Made by a program: the position numbers and the translations under genes. The notes below the pieces were generated by a model. The model had not been told where the DNA came from, did not search any database, and saw nothing but the letters and a program-made list of their open reading frames with translations. Of a stretch of DNA of 55,408 bases, positions 51,732-55,408 are shown in pieces. Source of the stretch: Edaphobacter lichenicola (GTDB lineage: Bacteria > Acidobacteriota > Terriglobia > Terriglobales > Acidobacteriaceae); the NCBI RefSeq assembly GCF_014201315.1, contig NZ_JACHDY010000009.1, positions 1 to 55,408 of the forward strand, read 5' to 3'. The first letter of the stretch is position 1. Each line of letters starts with the position of its first letter.

Positions 51732-52157
51732 TCACCTCATCGTGTGAATCGCATGTTTTACGACTCCGAAGACGTGCAGATCTTCTCCTACGGAGACTCG
51801 CAGGGGTTGGTAGCGCGGGTTGGCGGGATCGAGCCACACGCAATCAGGGCCGCGGCGCAGCCGTTTGACCGTGTATTCCCCATTGACAGCGACAACAACG
51901 ACGCTACCGTTGACGGGCTTTGCAGATCGATCCACGACCAGGAGATCGCCGTCGTGAATCCCGGCGTCTTTCATCGAGTCCCCCTCCACACGCATCAGGA
52001 AGGTGGCCGCCTTATTTTCGATCAGGAACTCTGTCAGATCGAGAGGGGTTTCCAAATAGTCCTCTGCGGGACTTGGAAAGCCAGCCGGTACGTGCCCGTC
52101 AAAATACGGCAACACGAGCGGCCAGGTCGCTGACCATTCCACAAGTTCCAGACTCAT
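51732..52157 (-). CDS. umuD: UmuD-type self-cleaving SOS protein
   Basis: 141 aa. The S24 serine-lysine dyad is present: GDSM (Ser about 60) and EYTVKRL (Lys about 97), and a self-cleavage site reads PAGFPSPAED near residue 26. No DNA-binding domain, so UmuD not LexA. RecA filaments trigger its cleavage to UmuD', the partner of UmuC. Upstream bases 52193-52207 hold GAAC-N7-GAAT (on the coding strand ATTC-N7-GTTC), a possible LexA site. Confidence 0.92.
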   Translation of the reverse strand: MSLELVEWSATWPLVLPYFDGHVPAGFPSPAEDYLETPLDLTEFLIENKAATFLMRVEGDSMKDAGIHDGDLLVVDRSAKPVNGSVVVVAVNGEYTVKRLRRGPDCVWLDPANPRYQPLRVSVGEDLHVFGVVKHAIHTMR

Positions 52158-52192
52158 TCCCTACCCCCGTGCTCAGGTATAGCAGGATGAGC

Positions 52193-52207
52193 GAACAAAA
52201 AGCGAAT
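52193..52207 (-). promoter_or_regulatory. Possible LexA box before umuDC
   Basis: Read on the minus strand, ATTC-N7-GTTC differs by one base from the direct-repeat GTTC-N7-GTTC LexA box known from alphaproteobacteria. The LexA site of the presumed host is not known to me, so this is a guess from position and pattern. Confidence 0.35.
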
Positions 52208-52286
52208 ACAATCGGAGAGGGCCGTTCTTTCGCTTAGAGCCGTGGCGAAGAATTCCGACATAGGCTTTTCTTCTATTCTTTACGCT

Positions 52287-52915
52287 ATGTGCGGACGCTA
52301 CTACCGGACGTTTGACAAGCAAAAGATCGCCGAGGCGCTACGCGCCCAGGCGACCGGAGATCCGCTCGCGTACGCTCCCGGTTACAACATCGCTCCGACG
52401 ACGACCCAACCAGTCCTCCGCCAGGAGCGCGAAACCTTCGGCCGCGAGCTCGTTCCGATGAGATGGGGTTTAGTCGGTTTTGGCACGGGCCGAGGGCCTG
52501 GAGAACAGCTCCCTTTGGCAACGCCCGCTTCATCGGCAACGCTGCATTATTCCCATGAGTGGCTATTACGAGTGGCGCAAGTCCGATAAGCAAGCGTTCC
52601 GATTTACCGTAGGCGACGATCAGATCTTTGGCGTCGCAGGTCTATGGAACGCATGGAAATCACCCAAAGGTGAATGGCTCCAAAGCTTTTCGATCATTGC
52701 GACGGACCCAAACACGGTCTCAGTCAATTCATAATCGGATGCCTGCGATTCTGCACCCCAAAGATTACGAGGAGTGGTTGGATCGGCAGGAAGTAGAGAG
52801 ACCACCCATTCATCTCTTGCGGCCTTTCGATGACTTTGGAATGTTCATTCACAACGCGCATCCGAAGGTTGGCAATGTTCGCAATCAAGGCCCGGAGATG
52901 TTGAACAGCCAGTAG
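52287..52915 (+). pseudogene. Frameshifted second SRAP/YedK gene
   Basis: The start MCGRYYRTFDKQKIAEALR with PGYNIAPTTTQPV and VPMRWGLV is followed in another frame by RCIIPMSGYYEWRKS, FGVAGLWNAWKSP and SFSIIATDPNTVSV, then in a third frame by HNRMPAILHPKDYEEWLD. At least two frameshifts, at about 52480-52540 and at about 52731, break it. One extra base before ATTCAT explains the second. Like the intact copy it has TATTCT just before the ATG. It is divergent from umuDC. Confidence 0.85.
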
Positions 52916-53154
52916 ACCTTAGATTGTCGGAGCTGCGATAGGGTCCATTGCACCATTCAGCGCCTGTACAAAGACCTCAGAGTCATCTTTGTTCACCACG
53001 ACCTCAAGTGTAACTTTTCGACATCGCAGCGGCTCTTCCCTCGCAATTCAATTCTAAAGACGTTGAAGGGGGAAGTATCCCCCTGCCTACAGAGTGCGCC
53101 GGCGAAAGGAACCGGCCCCCTCTTCCGTCACCCCCGCTGCGGGGACACCCCGCA
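52916..53154. other. Gene-free stretch with strong hairpins
   Basis: No gene supported. On the minus strand a short frame (about 52919-53014, containing KVTLEVVVNKDDSEVFVQAL) has no start and may be a remnant. The right part has several perfect stems: AGGGGGA/TCCCCCT (53067-53084), GCCGG/CCGGC (near 53100-53118) and GCGGGG/CCCCGC (near 53141-53155). They lead into structured element copy 3. Confidence 0.5.
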
Positions 53155-53412
53155 ACGCCCCCAAAGCATTCATGCGCTACGCGCCAGGCAAGGTAACCAA
53201 GCCTTCCTGAGGGACTCCGTCCCTGGCGCGCACAAGAGGCACCCCAATCTTCCGCGCTGCGCTTGTGCAGACCGGGCCTACGGCCGCCCTCCACTTCGTT
53301 CCGGGTGGGGAACCCCACCTCTTGCACTTGCCGCCCCTGCTGGCGTGGGCCAGGGCCAAGGCGTGTTTGTTAGCAAACACAGCACGGCCATTCAAAAACG
53401 GAGGAACCACCC
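53155..53412 (+). promoter_or_regulatory. Structured upstream element, copy 3 (before ParB-like gene)
   Basis: Very similar to copy 2 over its right two thirds. Stems: GGGAC/GTCCC (53211-53223), GTGGGG/CCCCAC (53305-53318), CTGG/CCAG (53340-53353) and GTGTTTG/CAAACAC (53363-53380). The last hairpin has a loop change (TTAG instead of TTGG) while the stem is unchanged. It ends at the GGAGG ribosome-binding site. Confidence 0.75.
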
Positions 53413-54981
53413 ATGAAGAACAACGCAGGATTCCAGACCATCGCACTCACCCGCATCCACGAGTCCACCACCAACCCCCGCCGCATTTTCGATGAGAGCA
53501 AGCTGGCCGAGCTCGCAGCAAGCCTTCGCACTCAAGGACTAATCCAGCCCATCACCGTTCGTCCCAACAGTGACGGGTACGAGATCGTCGCAGGAGCAAG
53601 GCGCTTCCGTGCCGCGCACCTTGCGGAATTGACAGAGTTGCCCGTTCGCATCGTGCAACTGTCCGACGAGCAAAGTCTTGAATGGCAAATAATCGAGAAC
53701 AGTCAGCGTGTTGATGTGCATCCTTACGAGGAGGCGCAGGGTTATCAACGGCTTCTCGACCTTCCCGGCTATGACGTTGCCACGCTTGCCGAGAAGACAG
53801 GCAAAAGCGACAGCCACATCTACGCCCGCCTTGCTTTGCTGCAACTCATACCCGAAGTAGCCGAGGCGTTCCAAACAGAGCGCATCACGGCCAGTCACGC
53901 CAACCTCATCGCACGACTTCCGCAGGAGAAACAGGCCGAGGCTTTCGCGCAGTGCTGGCGCAAGGACTATCAGGACAAAGAAGCCCATCTACTCCCCGCC
54001 AAATACCTCTCCTCATGGATCGCCAACAACGTCTATCTTCCCCTGGACGAGTCTCCGTTCGACCGAGAAGATGCCACCCTCAACGCCGACTCTGGAGCTT
54101 GCTCCAACTGCCCTCGTCGAAGCGGATACAACACTTCACTCTTTTCGGACGTAACTGGCGGCGACCAGTGCCTAGACGGGAATTGCTACCACATCAAGCT
54201 CAACGAGCACGTCCGCCGCGAGGTACTGGCGCGGCCTGAGTTGGTGCAGATCGAGACGGCCTTCCGCAACCCCAAGGAGCGGCAGCCCGAAGCCCTCTCC
54301 CGCAACGAGTACACCGAAGTGGACGCACCCAAGGATGAGAACGAGGACTCCGAACCCGTCACGCCCTGCGAGGCGTCGAAGACGGCCATCGTCGTCTATG
54401 GCGAAGGCGCAGGAACCACCCGCACCGTCTGCACTGACCCAGACTGCCCCGTCCACCATCCCCGCCGTGTCGCTCCCATCGACCCCGACGCCGAGGCGAG
54501 ACAGAAGCAGCACGAAAAGGAACAGGCCCGCCGCAAGCGGCTCATGAAGCAACGCGCCGAAACCTTCAATCGCATCCTCGATAGCGCACCCACCACCTTC
54601 ACCGCGCCGCAGCTTCGTGTGTTGCTCCGCGCCCTCATCCACATCGACTCCTACGACTTCGCCGACGATGTAGCCGCGCACTTCGTCAGCGACGACGAGA
54701 ACAACCAGCAGACCGGAGAGGAAGTGTTGCTCTCCGTCGTGGACGGACTGGAGGACGACAAACTCTCCAGCTTCGCTCTCCGTCTCGCCCTCACCGGCCA
54801 CGCAGATATTCCCCGCGAGAACGAGATCGACCATCTGGCCGAGGCCGAAGCTGTCTTCGCTCCACCGCAGCCCAAAAAGGCTAAGGCGAAGAAGACCACA
54901 CCCAAGAAGGCCGCGAAGAAACCCACGCCAATCAAAACCAAAACCGCCAAGAAGAAGACCACCAAGAAACTCGCAGCCTAA
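53413..54981 (+). CDS. Large ParB/Spo0J-domain protein with Cys clusters
   Basis: 522 aa. The N-terminal ParB domain is clear: TNPRRIFDESKLAELAASLR, GLIQPITVRP, YEIVAGARRFRAA and ENSQRVDVHPYEEAQGYQRLL, then an HTH (LAEKTGKSDSHIYARLALLQL). Two Cys clusters follow (CSNCPRRSGYN to CLDGNCYHI; CTDPDCPVHH). The C-terminus is a Lys/Thr/Ala-rich histone-like tail (about 490-522). It is not next to parA, so it is probably the ParB-like leading-region protein type, not the partition partner. GGAGG precedes ATG 53413. Confidence 0.88.
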   Translation: MKNNAGFQTIALTRIHESTTNPRRIFDESKLAELAASLRTQGLIQPITVRPNSDGYEIVAGARRFRAAHLAELTELPVRIVQLSDEQSLEWQIIENSQRVDVHPYEEAQGYQRLLDLPGYDVATLAEKTGKSDSHIYARLALLQLIPEVAEAFQTERITASHANLIARLPQEKQAEAFAQCWRKDYQDKEAHLLPAKYLSSWIANNVYLPLDESPFDREDATLNADSGACSNCPRRSGYNTSLFSDVTGGDQCLDGNCYHIKLNEHVRREVLARPELVQIETAFRNPKERQPEALSRNEYTEVDAPKDENEDSEPVTPCEASKTAIVVYGEGAGTTRTVCTDPDCPVHHPRRVAPIDPDAEARQKQHEKEQARRKRLMKQRAETFNRILDSAPTTFTAPQLRVLLRALIHIDSYDFADDVAAHFVSDDENNQQTGEEVLLSVVDGLEDDKLSSFALRLALTGHADIPRENEIDHLAEAEAVFAPPQPKKAKAKKTTPKKAAKKPTPIKTKTAKKKTTKKLAA

Positions 54982-55030
54982 CCCGCAGAGGGGGCCAGCA
55001 ATGGCCCCGCTGTTCCACACGGAGGAGACC

Positions 55031-55303
55031 ATGTTGCAATTCACCTACAAGCTGAAACTCACCGAGCGGGTCAAGGCCAAATGCAGCCGCCATCCCCGCT
55101 ACAATCCTGTGAAAGATGGCCGCGCCGGTATCCGTGGCGGCTGCTCTACCTGTTTCTCGCTCTACGACCTGCACCAGGCCCGCATCGCCCTTGACGCCGC
55201 ACAGCGCGAGTTTGTTCGCCGAGCCGGACCGTGGGCGCGGCAACGCGAACCCCGAAAGAGGAAAGCCGCCGACGCAACCGAGGAACCTCCCTTGCACCCT
55301 TAG
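55031..55303 (+). CDS. Small basic protein with Cys pair
   Basis: 90 aa from ATG 55031, directly after GGAGGAG; an earlier ATG at 55001 lacks this. KAKCSRHPRYNP and GGCSTCFSLYDLHQARIAL could form a zinc knuckle. The tail is basic (QREPRKRKAADA). No family recognised. It follows the ParB-like gene by 49 bases and ends just before the terminator, so the two form a short operon. Confidence 0.65.
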   Translation: MLQFTYKLKLTERVKAKCSRHPRYNPVKDGRAGIRGGCSTCFSLYDLHQARIALDAAQREFVRRAGPWARQREPRKRKAADATEEPPLHP

Positions 55304-55313
55304 AACTGAGATA

Positions 55314-55408
55314 GAGGGGCTGCGCGTTCAGCCCCTCTTTGCTTTTTGCGGGCGCGGAATGTTGGAAGTTATCCAGTCACGAATGGACACGCGGCCTTGC
55401 GGACGCGG
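55314..55408. repeat. Right copy of the 95-bp terminal overlap
   Basis: Identical to 1-95; see the left copy. It begins with the terminator hairpin of the small Cys protein gene. Confidence 0.92.

Noticed and set aside
51732..52157. LexA repressor
   Set aside because: No N-terminal winged-helix domain; size, cleavage site and coupling to umuC indicate UmuD.
53413..54981. Partition partner (ParB) of the parA gene
   Set aside because: It is 15-16 kb from parA across the join, has Cys clusters and a histone-like tail, and sits with entry-type genes; the protein encoded beside parA is the better partner.
1..55408. Phage terminal repeat or linear plasmid ends
   Set aside because: The 95-bp identity starts inside the terminator of the last gene, and there are no phage structural genes; a circular overlap is simpler.

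Overview
The first 95 bases (1-95) are identical to the last 95 (55314-55408), and the terminator hairpin of the last gene lies inside that overlap. The window is therefore best read as a complete circular plasmid of about 55,313 bp, cut open at an arbitrary point. It encodes a full conjugation apparatus, a replication/partition region with iterons, SOS genes and several accessory loci that look like host-defence or signalling systems. Family resemblances and the ECF sigma / zinc-finger membrane protein / CHAT / S41 gene set suggest a soil Acidobacteriota host (Terriglobia such as Granulicella, Edaphobacter or Terriglobus). That assignment is inferred from recall, not from a search.

Layout. 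(1) 53.1 kb through the join to 8.7 kb is a leading-region-like block, all on the + strand: ParB-like protein, small Cys protein, ArdC-like antirestriction protein, RepB-type primase, SSB, a GHKL-ATPase/nuclease-like protein, a DUF3560/N6-methyltransferase and an SRAP (YedK) protein. Three of these genes are preceded by copies of one structured, GC-rich upstream element of about 260-280 bp. (2) 8.7-13.2 kb carries a beta-lactamase-fold serine hydrolase, a small zinc-site protein, a tyrosine recombinase, a YhcG-type nuclease and a hypothetical gene. (3) 13.2-16.1 kb is the probable replication/partition region: iterons plus an AT-rich stretch, a small HTH protein, ParA, and a DNA-binding protein whose own coding sequence contains two in-frame arrays of the same 18-bp iteron. 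(4) 16.1-22.0 kb is a signalling module: a membrane-anchored TPR-CHAT protease facing a sigma factor / zinc-finger membrane protein / cytoplasmic PDZ-S41 peptidase operon, then an XRE regulator. (5) 22.2-38.4 kb is the conjugation operon (VirB2-B3-B4-B9-B10-B5-B6-B8-B11, RHH accessory proteins, TraD-like coupling protein, MobF relaxase-helicase) behind a recognisable promoter and operator-like inverted repeat. (6) 38.4-50.4 kb carries a BamE-like exported protein, an HNH nuclease with a small partner, a resolvase fragment, and a defence-like cluster: HEPN-motif protein, TrlF-like PHP/SMC ATPase, GIY-YIG nuclease, SF2 helicase and MmeI-like DNA methyltransferase. (7) 50.4-52.9 kb is umuDC with a divergent, frameshifted second SRAP gene.

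How it fits together. The conjugation operon would export the plasmid as single-stranded DNA. The ssb, antirestriction, methyltransferase, primase and SRAP genes are the kind of functions needed on entry into a recipient, and the repeated structured element could be what switches them on. The sigma/CHAT/S41 set and the methyltransferase-helicase-nuclease set are the best candidates for poorly described systems. All functional calls rest on motifs read by eye; no database search or folding calculation was run.
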